This document shows positions 17,886 through 26,576 of a stretch of DNA of 64,000 bases, one piece after another. How positions within the stretch are numbered: position 1 is the stretch's first letter; the number at the start of each line of letters is the position of its first letter. Location of the stretch: the NCBI GenBank assembly GCA_013289695.1, contig JABCZK010000001.1, forward strand, positions 62,001 through 126,000. Reading direction: 5' to 3'. Source of the DNA: Acidobacteriota bacterium (GTDB taxonomy: Bacteria; Acidobacteriota; Terriglobia; Acidiferrales; UBA7541). Position numbers and translations under genes: made by a program. A model generated the notes under the pieces. The model made no database searches and was not told the DNA's origin. It saw nothing but the letters and a program-made list of their open reading frames with translations.

Positions 17886-18305
17886 TCGTGTGGCGAAGGC
17901 AGCCACAGCGGATTAGCACAACACAGAGGGTACAGCGGAAAGGCGGCGGAGCTTGCCGCAGAAACCCAGGGGACGCAGAGACAGGCCGAGGTGAGCGAGG
18001 CGAGCCTCGCCTAGGTCGTTTTGCTGCCGGCCATAGAGTTTCGACGAAAGCGGCGGCAGGCCGCCGCACTCGATATTGGGCCAGGCATGTGAAATGGGTC
18101 GAGCGCAGAGCACGCAGAGAAAGGCCAACGAGAGTCGGGACGCGTCTGACATTGTGGCAAGCTGGGGCGCGGCAAGCAGCGCCCCTACCGCAGCTCCGCG
18201 TGGACGTGGGGCGCGAAATCCGGCTTGGGCGTGTGGCAATTTGTAAACTCATCGCGAAATGGCGGTTGTAAACTGCGGCTTTGGGCTTCTAGACTTAGCA
18301 GAGTG
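17886..18305. repeat. Repeat mosaic between mutS and anmK (R1, R3, R4)
   Basis: R1-like acacagagggtacagcggaa is at about 17922, an R3 unit at about 17986-18080 and an R4 unit at about 18150-18195. The final 100 bp before anmK carry no clear signal. Confidence 0.7.
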
Positions 18306-19475
18306 ATGCTTGTACTGGGAATGATGTCTGGCACCTCGGCGGACGGCATTGACGTCGCGCTGGTGCGTATTTCGGGCGCGCCTCCTTCCCTTTCCGTGAA
18401 ATTCAAAGGACATCATCATGTGCGGTTCCCCGCGCGGGTACGCAGCGCGATTTTGCGCCTTGCTAATGGCGGCGCGACTTCGACCGCCGAGATTAGCCAA
18501 CTGAATTTTTTTCTCGGCGAAGAGTTTGCGGCGGCGGCTGTGGCTGCTTGCAAACGCTGGCGTGTGCCGATGCGCCGCATCGGATTGATCGGGTCGCACG
18601 GACAGACGATTTTTCATCAGGGTGCGGCGGCGCGGTTTCTTGGCGCGCGGAAGGTGGCTTCGACTTTGCAGATTGGCGAGCCTGACATTATTGCCGCGCG
18701 GACGGGAGTTGCGACCATCGCGGATTTTCGTCCTGGGGATATGGCTGCGGGCGGACAAGGGGCTCCACTGGTGCCGTTCGTTGATTATTTGCTTTACCGG
18801 GATGCGAAGCTGGGGCGCGTGGCGTTGAACATCGGGGGAATCGCGAACGTTACTGTGATTCCGCTTGCTGCGCGGCCTGAGGATGTATTTGCGTTCGACA
18901 CCGGGCCGGGAAATATGATCATCGACGCGCTGGTGGAGCGCAGCACCGGGCGGCGCATGGCTTACGATCAAGACGCGCGGATTGCGCTGCGTGGGCAGGT
19001 GATTCGACCTTTGTTGGAGATGATGCTGCGCAGCGCGTATTTGCGTTTGCCGCCGCCGAAGACGGCAGGGCGCGAGCAATTTGGGTTGGAGTATGCGGAC
19101 GAGCTGATTTCTTGGGCTCGAAAGCGGCGCGCGCCGAGGGAAGATTTGGTACGCACGGCGACGATTTTTACGGCGCTTTCGATCGCGGATGCGTTCCGGC
19201 GATTTATTTTTTCGCGCGTGCGGGTGAATGAGTTGATTGTAGCGGGCGGGGGGACGAAGAATCCGCTGTTGATGGCGCAACTGCGGGCGGCTTTGCCGGG
19301 AATTGAGATTGTGCCGTCGTCGCGATTCGGCGTTCCGGCGGAGGCGAAGGAAGCGCTGGCGTTTGCGGTGCTGGCTTACGAGGCGTTTCATGGGCGGGCG
19401 AATAATTTGCCTTCGGCTACCGGGGCGAAACGTGTGGCGACTATGGGAAAATTGGTGCACGGCCACGCGCGCTAG
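18306..19475 (+). CDS. anmK: Anhydro-N-acetylmuramic acid kinase
   Basis: A 389-residue ASKHA-fold kinase that phosphorylates and hydrates 1,6-anhydro-MurNAc to MurNAc-6-P in peptidoglycan recycling. Motifs: LGMMSGTSADGIDVALV at the N-terminus, GSHGQTIFHQG, TLQIGEPDIIAARTG, GGQGAPLVPFVDYLL, NIGGIANVTVIP, FDTGPGNMIID and the C-terminal VAGGGTKNPLLM. The ATG at 18306 starts exactly at the conserved MLVLGMMSGTS; the upstream 27 codons of the track ORF are repeat-adjacent. The stop lies 5-20 bp before the solute-binding lipoprotein gene, so the two are probably co-transcribed, suggesting uptake or recycling of cell-wall peptides. Confidence 0.95.
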   Translation: MLVLGMMSGTSADGIDVALVRISGAPPSLSVKFKGHHHVRFPARVRSAILRLANGGATSTAEISQLNFFLGEEFAAAAVAACKRWRVPMRRIGLIGSHGQTIFHQGAAARFLGARKVASTLQIGEPDIIAARTGVATIADFRPGDMAAGGQGAPLVPFVDYLLYRDAKLGRVALNIGGIANVTVIPLAARPEDVFAFDTGPGNMIIDALVERSTGRRMAYDQDARIALRGQVIRPLLEMMLRSAYLRLPPPKTAGREQFGLEYADELISWARKRRAPREDLVRTATIFTALSIADAFRRFIFSRVRVNELIVAGGGTKNPLLMAQLRAALPGIEIVPSSRFGVPAEAKEALAFAVLAYEAFHGRANNLPSATGAKRVATMGKLVHGHAR

Positions 19476-19494
19476 GATTTTGCCTGCGGGATTT

Positions 19495-21030
19495 GTGTCG
19501 CCTAGCGCATTTGCGATTTTCGGTGCGGTGCTGTGCGGTGCGCTTGTTTTATGTGGCTGCGACTCATCGAAAACTTCGCTCGATTCCGGCACGGTCAATT
19601 TCCTGATGGATTCCGCGCCGACGAACCTTGATCCGCGCATTGGCGCGGACGCTTATTCGGCGCACGTGGACGGGCTGATGTTTTCCAGCCTGGTGGCGCG
19701 CGACGCGCATATGAATGTGATCCCCGACCTGGCGCAAAGTTGGGACATTCCCAATCCGCTTACCTACATTTTCCATCTGCGGGCAGGCGTGAAATTCCAC
19801 GATGGCCGGCCGCTGACCTCGGCGGATGTGAAGTACACATTCGATACGATTATATTCAGCGCGCTGAAGACGCCCAAACGCGGGGCGTTCAAGATGGTTA
19901 CTTCGGTGGAGGCTCCGGACGATGCCACCGTGATTTTTCATTTGAGTGAAGCGTACGCTTCTTTGCTGACGAGCATGGTGTCGCCGGAAATCGGAATCGT
20001 GCCGCGCGGGTCGGGGGCGGAGATGGCGCAGCATCCAATTGGCACGGGTCCTTTTCGATTTGTGAGCGCGACGACGGATGAAGAAATCGTGCTGGAGCGC
20101 AACGAGAATTATTTTGCTGGCCCACCGAAGATCGAGCGGTTGCGGATGCGCATCGTGCCGGATGCGATCGTGCGCGCGCTGGAGCTGCGCAAGGGCTCAG
20201 CGGACGCGGCGATCAATTCCCTGACGCCGGACATGGTGCTGACGCTGGCGAAAGAGCGCGGGCTTGCGGCGACGGAAGAGCCGGGGACGACGATGGCTTA
20301 TTTGGCGTTCAATTTCGACGATCCGATTTTGGCGAAGCGCGAGGTGCGGCAGGCGCTGGCTTACGCGACGGATCGCGCGACGATTATTAAATATTTATTG
20401 CGCGGACAGGCGCGGCCGGCGCAGAGTTTGCTGCCACCAAATCATTGGGCGTTTGATGCGGATGTGCAGCAGTACGATTTTGATCCGGCGCGGGCGGAAA
20501 CGCTGCTGGATGCGGCGGGTTATCCGCGCGGGGCGGATGGCGTACGGTTGCGGTTGACGCTGAAGACTTCGACGGATGAGTTTACGCGGCTGACGAGCGC
20601 GGCGATCGCGGACCAGTGGAAGCGCGTCGGCGTCGTGCTGGAGTTGCGGCCTTTGGAGTTTGCGACGTTTTATACGGATATTACGCGGGGGAGTTTTCAG
20701 ATGTACACCTTGCGGTGGGTGGGAGCGAATACCGATCCGGATATTTTCGAATACGTGTTTGGGTCGAAGCGGATACCGCCTGTAGGGGCTAATCGCGGGC
20801 ACTATCGTAATCCGGAGCTGGATATTTTGTTGGATGAGGCACGCGTGGAGATTGTCCAGGAACGGCGGAAGGCGATATTGGTGCGGGTGCAGGAGATTGT
20901 GGCTCGCGATGAGCCATATATCAATTTGTGGTATGTGGATAATGTTTGCGTGCATCGGGATCGCTTGGAGGGGATTTCGCTTTCGCCTGGTGGGGATTAC
21001 GATTTTTTGCGTTCGGCGTTTTTGAAGTAG
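19495..21030 (+). CDS. ABC transporter family-5 solute-binding lipoprotein
   Basis: A protein of about 511 residues of the DppA/OppA/NikA type, binding peptides or similar ligands. A hydrophobic signal leads to a lipobox ending LCGC. The mature protein shows the family pattern NFLMDSAPTNLDPRIGADAY, DLAQSWDIPNPLTYIFHLRA, GVKFHDGRPLTSADVKYTFD, and ALAYATDRATIIKYLLRGQA. I take GTG 19495 as start (a TTG at 19480 is possible); the track start at 19303 overlaps anmK and is artificial. No permease or ATPase genes follow, so it must work with subunits encoded elsewhere. Linkage to anmK suggests murein peptides as ligand; that is inference. Confidence 0.88.
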   Translation: MSPSAFAIFGAVLCGALVLCGCDSSKTSLDSGTVNFLMDSAPTNLDPRIGADAYSAHVDGLMFSSLVARDAHMNVIPDLAQSWDIPNPLTYIFHLRAGVKFHDGRPLTSADVKYTFDTIIFSALKTPKRGAFKMVTSVEAPDDATVIFHLSEAYASLLTSMVSPEIGIVPRGSGAEMAQHPIGTGPFRFVSATTDEEIVLERNENYFAGPPKIERLRMRIVPDAIVRALELRKGSADAAINSLTPDMVLTLAKERGLAATEEPGTTMAYLAFNFDDPILAKREVRQALAYATDRATIIKYLLRGQARPAQSLLPPNHWAFDADVQQYDFDPARAETLLDAAGYPRGADGVRLRLTLKTSTDEFTRLTSAAIADQWKRVGVVLELRPLEFATFYTDITRGSFQMYTLRWVGANTDPDIFEYVFGSKRIPPVGANRGHYRNPELDILLDEARVEIVQERRKAILVRVQEIVARDEPYINLWYVDNVCVHRDRLEGISLSPGGDYDFLRSAFLK

Positions 21031-21148
21031 GGTAAGTCAAAAGATTTTACACAGAGGAGAGGGAGGAAAGGCGGAGGAAAATCTGAGAACCGCAGGATTG
21101 CCGCAGACGGCGCAGAGACAGACAAGAGAGATGCCTCGCTGCGCTCAG

Positions 21149-21243
21149 AGGATGTGACTAAATTGCCAAAAGGCGATTTTTTTTTATCTAAACTCATTGT
21201 TTTCAGCGTAGTTTTTTGCGGAAAAACAAAAAAGTCACAGCCT
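21149..21243. mobile_element. MITE-like 95-bp AT-rich insertion with terminal inverted repeats
   Basis: The ends are AGGATGTGACT and AGTCACAGCCT, inverted repeats of 11 bp with one mismatch. The element is directly flanked by CTCAG on both sides (21144-21148 and 21244-21248), which looks like a 5-bp target-site duplication. The interior is strikingly AT-rich compared with the GC-rich surroundings. It sits inside an R2 repeat, and removing it together with one CTCAG restores a normal R2 core. No ORF is present, so it would need a transposase in trans. Confidence 0.6.
21161..21185 (+). terminator. Possible Rho-independent terminator inside the MITE-like element
   Basis: ATTGCC, loop AAAA, GGCGAT is followed by a run of nine T. 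It lies downstream of the solute-binding gene and could end the anmK operon, although it belongs to the inserted element. Confidence 0.5.
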
Positions 21244-21427
21244 CTCAGGATGACGATGCTCGTCGCATCGGCTGAGACGCAGACGGCGCAGACAAGTACC
21301 AAGACGTAGGAGTGACGAGTTTGGCATCGTGGCAAGTTGGGACGCAGCCCTTCGATTCCGCACTGCGGGATCTCAGGATGAATCGCGCTGTAGCGCGATT
21401 CAAAAGCAACGCCCCTACCAAATCAGA

Positions 21428-22066
21428 TTAGGCTTGGAGGGCTTTTTGGATTTCGGAATCGGGGATGGCGCCTTCGCGGACCACGTTCCAGTGGTGGCCG
21501 TCCAGGCGGACTATTGTGGAGGCTAGGGTGCCGCCAGTGTCGCCTGCGTCCAGGACGAGGGGTAAGCGGTCGCCTAATTGTTTTACGATTTGATTGGCGG
21601 CTGTACAGCTGGGAAAGCCGGAAAGATTTGCGCTGGTTCCGGTGATGGGGCCGCCGACGGCTGCGATGATTGCCGTGGGGACGGCCATGTTCGCCCAGCG
21701 CAACGCTACTCGACCGGTATTGCCGGTGACTTTCAGCGGCAAGCGATGGGTGGCTTCGACTACTAGCGTGAGGGCGCCGGGCCAGAATTTGTGCGCGAGG
21801 GTCAGAAAGGCGTCGGGAACATCGCGGATTAGCGTGACGGCTTGTTCGATGGAATTCACCAGGATGGGGAGCGCTTTGGTTTCGGGGCGTCCCTTCACGC
21901 GAAAAACGGCTTCGATGGCGGCGAGATTGAAGGGGTCAGCGGACAGGGCGTAGAAGGTGTCGGTGGGAACGCCGACGACCTGGCCGCGTTTGATGAAGCC
22001 GGCAGCGTAGTCCACCAAGTGTTGTTCCGGAGTTGCAGCTGAAATTTTCAGGACTTCGACGGGCAA
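21428..22066 (-). CDS. tsaC: L-threonylcarbamoyladenylate synthase (YrdC/Sua5 family)
   Basis: A 212-residue enzyme that makes threonylcarbamoyl-AMP from Thr, bicarbonate and ATP for the universal tRNA t6A37 modification. The YrdC fold is seen in GQVVGVPTDTFYALSADPFN, VFRVKGRPETKALPILV (the KRP-type motif), KFWPGALTLVV, VALRWANMAVP and GGPITGTSANLSGFPSC. There is no C-terminal Sua5 domain, so the short TsaC form fits. The start is TTG at 22066 with AGAGAG about 8 bp upstream; no ATG is available in frame. Confidence 0.9.
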   Translation of the reverse strand: MPVEVLKISAATPEQHLVDYAAGFIKRGQVVGVPTDTFYALSADPFNLAAIEAVFRVKGRPETKALPILVNSIEQAVTLIRDVPDAFLTLAHKFWPGALTLVVEATHRLPLKVTGNTGRVALRWANMAVPTAIIAAVGGPITGTSANLSGFPSCTAANQIVKQLGDRLPLVLDAGDTGGTLASTIVRLDGHHWNVVREGAIPDSEIQKALQA

Positions 22067-22377
22067 GTGATCACTCTCTGCGGGTTACGCCTCAAGTTCG
22101 CTTGGCACGCTATCATATCGGCTGCGATGGAAGCAAGGTGGAGGTCGTGGTGTGTACGATTTGGTTTTTGCCCGGATGGCGCTGCTGCCGATCTGCGACA
22201 TTCCGTGCCCTTCCCACGGGCGATGAGTGGGCGAGGCAAGCCTCGCCTAGAGCGTTTTGTCGACGCTGTTTTCGATTCGACGAAAGCGGCGGCAAGCCGC
22301 CGCACTCCAAAATAGGGTCAGTGTCGCTCAATTGGAGATGGCTCGACGGGGCGTGAGGCGTTTGTTAGGCTGAGGAT
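22067..22377. repeat. Divergent spacer with an R3 unit
   Basis: This gap lies between divergently transcribed tsaC and the SpoU gene. It contains an R3 unit (about 22226-22310, cctcgcctagagcgttttgt...aagcggcggcaagccgccgc). Promoters for both genes should lie here, but I see no strong hexamer pair. Confidence 0.6.
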
Positions 22378-23268
22378 GTGGCGCAACACTTGAGTGAAGA
22401 GCTGATTACCAGCCGCGAGAACAAGTGGCTGAAGATATTTCGCGCGGCTTTGCGCGGGACGGGTCCGACGGAGGGCGAGCCGATTAGCGTCGAGGGGCCG
22501 AAGCTGGTGGAGGACGCGCTGCGTTCGGGATTGCAGGCCGAGGCGCTGCTAGTGAGCGAGGCGGGCGAGACAGAGTTGGAACGGATTTTGCGCGCGGCGA
22601 GTGAGAGTGAGGCGGGGATTCCGCGTTCGCGGGTGATGCGGACTACGGACAAATTGTTTGCTTCGGTCGCGGGGACGGAGACGCCGCAGGGAGTGGCGGC
22701 GCTTTTTCGTCAGCCTTTGTGGCAATTTGATGATGTGGTGCGCGGGGCGGCTGCCGCTGACGGGGCCTTACGCGGCGATGCGGCGCTGGTGGTGGTGTTG
22801 GCGGCGGTGCAGGATCCGGGGAATATCGGAACGATCGTGCGGTCGGCGGAGGCGTTTGGCGCGACGGGAGTGGTGACTACGCGCGGAAGCGCTGATCCGT
22901 GGTCGCCGAAGGCTTTGCGGGCGTCGGCGGGATCGGGATTGCGATTTCCTGTTCTGCGTGGGATGGCGATTCCGGTGCTTTTGGCGCAGTTGAGAGTGGC
23001 TGGGGTTAAGATCGTGGCCGCTAGCTCGCATTCTGGCGCTGTGACTGGTGCGAGGGAGGATGCTGCGGCGGATTTGCGCGAGGCTGTGGCGATTTTTATT
23101 GGGAACGAAGGTGCTGGGTTGCCGCACGAGATTGAGCATGTGGCGGATGCGCGTATTTCGATTCCGATGAGCGTCGCGGTCGAGTCGTTGAACGCTGGGG
23201 TGGCGGCTTCGGTGGTTTTGTACGAGGCAGCGCGGCAGAGGAAAGGCCTTACCACAGATGAACGCTGA
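22378..23268 (+). CDS. TrmH/SpoU-family RNA 2'-O-methyltransferase
   Basis: A 296-residue SPOUT enzyme with an N-terminal substrate-binding domain (ENKWLKIFRAALRG...VEGPKLVEDALRSG) and a C-terminal knotted SAM domain. SPOUT motif 1 is VLAAVQDPGNIGTIVRSAEA, motif 2 AIFIGNEGAGLPHEI and motif 3 RISIPMSVAVESLNAGVAAS. It probably methylates a 2'-OH in rRNA (RlmB-like) or tRNA; the target is unknown. The start is GTG. The last codons and the start of the next gene run through an accacagatgaacgc repeat (R10), so the C-terminal GLTTDER is repeat-derived. It overlaps the CPCC gene by 11 bp. Confidence 0.9.
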   Translation: MAQHLSEELITSRENKWLKIFRAALRGTGPTEGEPISVEGPKLVEDALRSGLQAEALLVSEAGETELERILRAASESEAGIPRSRVMRTTDKLFASVAGTETPQGVAALFRQPLWQFDDVVRGAAAADGALRGDAALVVVLAAVQDPGNIGTIVRSAEAFGATGVVTTRGSADPWSPKALRASAGSGLRFPVLRGMAIPVLLAQLRVAGVKIVAASSHSGAVTGAREDAAADLREAVAIFIGNEGAGLPHEIEHVADARISIPMSVAVESLNAGVAASVVLYEAARQRKGLTTDER

Positions 23269-23587
23269 TAAAAGCTCAGGCAATGACGCCCGAAACGGAA
23301 GCGAGAGCGGAATGTTGCCGAACACCAACAAGCCCTGGGAAAAAGAAAAAGCATATCGATGTCCATGCTGCAGGTACAAGACGCTGCATGGCCGAGGGCA
23401 GTACGAAATCTGCAAGGTTTGCTTTTGGGAAGACGACGGACAGGACGATCACGATGCGTCCGATGTGCGCGGAGGACCAAATTACGAGCTCAGTTTGACG
23501 CGGGCGCGAGAAAACTTTAAGGATTTCAAAGCCTCCAGGCGGTGCTCCTGCGCCAACGTGAGACCGCCGAAGCCCGACGAAATCTAG
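23258..23587 (+). CDS. Cys-rich CPCC-domain protein
   Basis: A protein of about 109 residues with the CPCC-type motif YRCPCCRYKTLHGRGQYEIC followed by KVCFWEDDGQDD, then the conserved RGGPNYELSLTRARENF. Two CxxC pairs suggest a small zinc ribbon. The function of this family is not known. It overlaps the methyltransferase gene by 11 bp and the rarA ATG follows 27 bp after its stop, so the three genes form one unit. The first 18 residues derive from repeat sequence; an internal ATG (GMLPNTNK) may be the true start. Confidence 0.75.
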   Translation: MNADKSSGNDARNGSESGMLPNTNKPWEKEKAYRCPCCRYKTLHGRGQYEICKVCFWEDDGQDDHDASDVRGGPNYELSLTRARENFKDFKASRRCSCANVRPPKPDEI

Positions 23588-23613
23588 AATTGACGTTGGA
23601 CGGTAATTTGACG

Positions 23614-24957
23614 ATGGGATTATTTCAAACTATTCAACCTGAGGAAGATTCGCCGGCGGGGCGGCCGCTGGCGGACCGGATGCGTCCGCAGACTTTGGAT
23701 GAATTTATTGGGCAGGAAGAATTGCTGGGGCCTGGTAAACCTTTGCGCGTGCAGATTGAGCGCGACGATTTGGGTTCGATGCTCTTGTGGGGGCCTCCGG
23801 GGTGCGGCAAGACGACACTGGCGCGAATTATTGCGCGGACTACGAAGTCGGAATTCATTCCTTTCAGCGCGGTCCTTTCCGGGATCAAGGAAATCAAGGA
23901 AGTGATGGCCAAAGCGGAGGCCACGCGGCGCTACGGGCGGCGCACGATCGTGTTCGTGGATGAAGTGCACCGGTTCAATCGCGCGCAGCAGGATGCGTTT
24001 TTGCCACACGTGGAGGCGGGGAACATTTTATTGATTGGCGCGACTACGGAAAATCCGTCGTTCGAGGTAATTGCGCCGCTGCTTTCGCGGATGAATGTGT
24101 ATGTGCTGAAGGCGCTGACGCAGGAGCAGATCGTTTCGCTACTGGAACGCGCGCTGGCGGATGACGTCCGCGGCCTGGGAAAATTGAACGTGGCGGCGAA
24201 CCTGGAGATCTTGCATCGCATCGCGATTCTGGCTAATGGAGATGCGCGGGCGGCTTACAACACTTTGGAAGCGCTGGTGATGGGGACGGAGCCTGGGCCC
24301 GAGGCGCGGCGCGTGCTGACGCAAGAGCGGCTGGAGGATGTTCTGCAGCGGAAGTTGCTGCCGTATGACAAGTCGGGCGAAGAACATTTCAATCTGATTT
24401 CGGCGCTGCACAAGTCTGTGCGGAATTCGGATGCGGATGCAGCTTTGTACTGGATGGCGCGCATGATCGAATCCGGGGAGGATCCGCTGTACATCGCGCG
24501 GCGGCTGGTGCGCATGGCGAGTGAAGATATTGGATTGGCGGAGCCGCACGCCGTGGAAGTTACGATCGCGGCGATGCAGGCGTTTGAATTGTTGGGACCA
24601 CCGGAGGGGCATTTGGCGCTGGCGCAGGCGGCGGTGTATTTGTCGCTCGCGCCGAAATCGAACGCCGTGTACAAAGCTTATGGCAAAGTGCAGGACGATT
24701 TGCAGAGCACCATGGCGGAGCCTGTGCCGCTGCAGATCCGGAATGCGGTGACGGGGTTGATGAAGAATATCGGGTATGGGAAGGGCTATCAATACGCTCA
24801 CGATTTCGAGGATAAGGTTACGGACATGAGTTGTTTGCCGGAAAGTTTGGCGGGACGGACTTATTACAATCCTACGGATCAGGGATTCGAGGCGCGGATT
24901 CGGTTGCGGCTGGAGGAAATTCGGCGGATTCAGAAAAAGCCGGCGGAGAAATGCTAA
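23614..24957 (+). CDS. rarA: Replication-associated recombination protein A (RarA/MgsA)
   Basis: A 447-residue AAA+ ATPase related to clamp loaders that acts at stalled replication forks. Order: RPLADRMRPQTLDEFIGQEE, Walker A GPPGCGKTTLARI, Walker B region VDEVHRFNRAQQDAF, sensor 1 LIGATTENPSFEV, then the RarA-specific helical C-terminal domain (ISALHKSVRNSDADAALYWM, EPVPLQIRNA, LPESLAGRTYY). The ATG at 23614 begins the typical MGLFQ start; the track ORF starts 24 codons earlier inside the preceding gene. Full length. Confidence 0.95.
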   Translation: MGLFQTIQPEEDSPAGRPLADRMRPQTLDEFIGQEELLGPGKPLRVQIERDDLGSMLLWGPPGCGKTTLARIIARTTKSEFIPFSAVLSGIKEIKEVMAKAEATRRYGRRTIVFVDEVHRFNRAQQDAFLPHVEAGNILLIGATTENPSFEVIAPLLSRMNVYVLKALTQEQIVSLLERALADDVRGLGKLNVAANLEILHRIAILANGDARAAYNTLEALVMGTEPGPEARRVLTQERLEDVLQRKLLPYDKSGEEHFNLISALHKSVRNSDADAALYWMARMIESGEDPLYIARRLVRMASEDIGLAEPHAVEVTIAAMQAFELLGPPEGHLALAQAAVYLSLAPKSNAVYKAYGKVQDDLQSTMAEPVPLQIRNAVTGLMKNIGYGKGYQYAHDFEDKVTDMSCLPESLAGRTYYNPTDQGFEARIRLRLEEIRRIQKKPAEKC

Positions 24958-25451
24958 GTTATTGGCGGAAACGAAATCGCCGGCAAGAGTGTGCCGCGCG
25001 CCCGATCAAGGCTGTGTCGCACCGACGGCGCTCCGGATTATCTTTACGATTTTTCCCAGCCCTTCCGGGCTGGGCTAAGTTGTGCCGCGCCTGCGGCGCT
25101 GGGGTCAGGGAGTTCATGGAGAAGAGAGCCGGCGAGACAGCTGGATGGAAGCGCGGGTCCGAGAAGGCCAAGGCGGAACTTCAGCGGCTAAAGCCGCTCG
25201 GATTCCGCGCGGATTATGTCGTGGCTAAAGCCACGACCCACAAAGATTCCCGCGCCCTTACACACGATCTGACCCCCCGGCCTTTCGCTTCGCCTCTTCA
25301 AATCCGAATCCTAAGAACCGGGAGGACGCTCGCGTTAGGAAAGGTAACGGCAAACCAACCGCAACGGCTGCCCGGTTCGGTCAACCTGAACCGGCCGCTA
25401 CAAAGGCCGCGGCTACGTCGTGCGATAACCGCGAAGTATATTTTCTGGGCC
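24958..25451. repeat. Repeat mosaic upstream of the beta-propeller gene (R9, R7/R6, R8)
   Basis: An R9 unit (about 25010-25110: ctgtgtcgcaccgacggcgc ... cagcccttccgggctgggct ... ctgcggcgctgg) is followed by R7-like agcggctaaagccgctc and R6 gtcgtggctaaagccacgac (about 25174-25245). An R8 hairpin follows (about 25370-25410, gcccggttcggtcaacctga). The R8 unit ends only about 30 bp before the signal-peptide-coding sequence of the next gene. Confidence 0.7.
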
Positions 25452-26576
25452 GTGGTGCTGTGCGCGCTAGTTGTGCCGGTGTTGGGGCTGGCGGAAATAA
25501 AGCAGGGGGCGGTGTTTGACCAGGACGTGCAGGCGTTTGCGATTTCGCAGGACAATCATGTGGTGTACGCGGTGGAGCGCATGAAGCGGATCAAGAAGCT
25601 GATTGTGGAGCACGACGATTTCTGGGTGGGCGATGTTGACGGAAAAAAGCGCAAGATTATTGATGGCGACAAGTTTACGCCGGTGCCCTTCTCTCCTGAC
25701 GAGGAACCGAGCGATCCGGGTGATTCCAAGCACCCGCCTTTGCCGCATCAGCACAGCTACCAGGTGGACACGCTGACTTGGTCGCCGGACAGCAAGCGGA
25801 TCGTGGTGAAGATGGATACTTCGGAGCTGGCGCAGCCGCGCGGGAGCATCGTGCAGCAGTTGGATGAGCAGCAGACGGTGCGGCCGAACACGATTTTGTA
25901 TTTGATGGATGCGGATGGGCGGGAGATTTCGATTTCTGGATCGAAGACCGCGACGCTTTCGGATGCGTTTAATGCGGCGTGGCTGGCGGATGGACAGACT
26001 TTGGTGTATCTGTCGAAAACTGACGGCGGGCTGAGCCAGATTAATGCGTTGCGGCCGGCGGATGGAAAGAAGCGAGTGCTTTTTGAAGGGTTCACTTTTG
26101 CCGCGGTGGCTTGGGACACGAAGCGCAACCAGGCGTTTGCGGTTGAACAGAATACGCGGCTGGTGGGTGCGCCGAAAATCATGCAATTGGATCTGGTGGC
26201 GGAGAGGGTGACGGAATTGGGGTCTGTGGAGGAATACGCGGGATTTTTGACGGTGGCGCCTTCGGCTAAGAAGATCGCCTATTTCAAGGATGGGGATACG
26301 CTGGAGGTGCGGGACGTGGTGGGCAAGGCGAAACCGGTGGTGGTGCGCGTGGCGATTGGGGAATTTCAGTGGGCGCGCGACGAACAGCACATATTGCTGA
26401 AGCGCGGGCAGCCGCAGCAGTCGAATAATTTGGTCTGGGTGGGAGTTTACAACGGAACGTTCGAGCCGTTTTTTCACGGATTGGAGTTTCATAGTTTTGC
26501 GATTGCGCCGGATGGAGAGACGGTGGGGGTGACGGAGCCGGGGAAACGGGCGCTCGTGATGTATCGGTTGCAGTGA
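25452..26576 (+). CDS. Exported beta-propeller (TolB/WD40-like) protein, start uncertain
   Basis: A protein of about 374 residues or slightly more, with repeating blades of the PD40/TolB kind: VDTLTWSPDSKRIVVKMDTS, AFNAAWLADGQTLVYLSKTD, FLTVAPSAKKIAYFKDGDTL, and HSFAIAPDGETVGVTEPGKR. A hydrophobic export segment (IFWAVVLCALVVPVLGLAE) precedes it. No ATG is available; GTG at 25452 or 25455 is the nearest start but removes the basic RLRR n-region, which lies in repeat-derived sequence. An unrecognised start or 5' disruption by the repeat is possible. The ligand or partner is unknown. Confidence 0.7.
   Translation: MVLCALVVPVLGLAEIKQGAVFDQDVQAFAISQDNHVVYAVERMKRIKKLIVEHDDFWVGDVDGKKRKIIDGDKFTPVPFSPDEEPSDPGDSKHPPLPHQHSYQVDTLTWSPDSKRIVVKMDTSELAQPRGSIVQQLDEQQTVRPNTILYLMDADGREISISGSKTATLSDAFNAAWLADGQTLVYLSKTDGGLSQINALRPADGKKRVLFEGFTFAAVAWDTKRNQAFAVEQNTRLVGAPKIMQLDLVAERVTELGSVEEYAGFLTVAPSAKKIAYFKDGDTLEVRDVVGKAKPVVVRVAIGEFQWARDEQHILLKRGQPQQSNNLVWVGVYNGTFEPFFHGLEFHSFAIAPDGETVGVTEPGKRALVMYRLQ

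Larger units (their letters stand above)
21031..21427. repeat. Repeat mosaic with MITE-like insert and R4/R5 unit
   Basis: R1 lies at about 21036-21120. An R2 unit (from about 21131) is interrupted by the 95-bp element described separately, and resumes at 21244 with ctcaggatgacgatgctcg. An R4 unit at about 21323-21420 is interrupted by an R5 module (about 21347-21402, with atcgcgctgtagcgcgat). No gene is seen. Confidence 0.75.

Noticed and set aside
19303-19494. N-terminal extension of the solute-binding lipoprotein ORF
   Set aside because: It overlaps anmK in another frame, is Arg/Trp-rich, and would bury the lipoprotein signal.
18249-19640. 463-aa minus-strand ORF over anmK
   Set aside because: Antisense shadow with His/Arg-rich composition and no domain.
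25467-26492. 341-aa minus-strand ORF over the beta-propeller gene
   Set aside because: His/Arg/Leu-rich antisense frame without recognisable domain.
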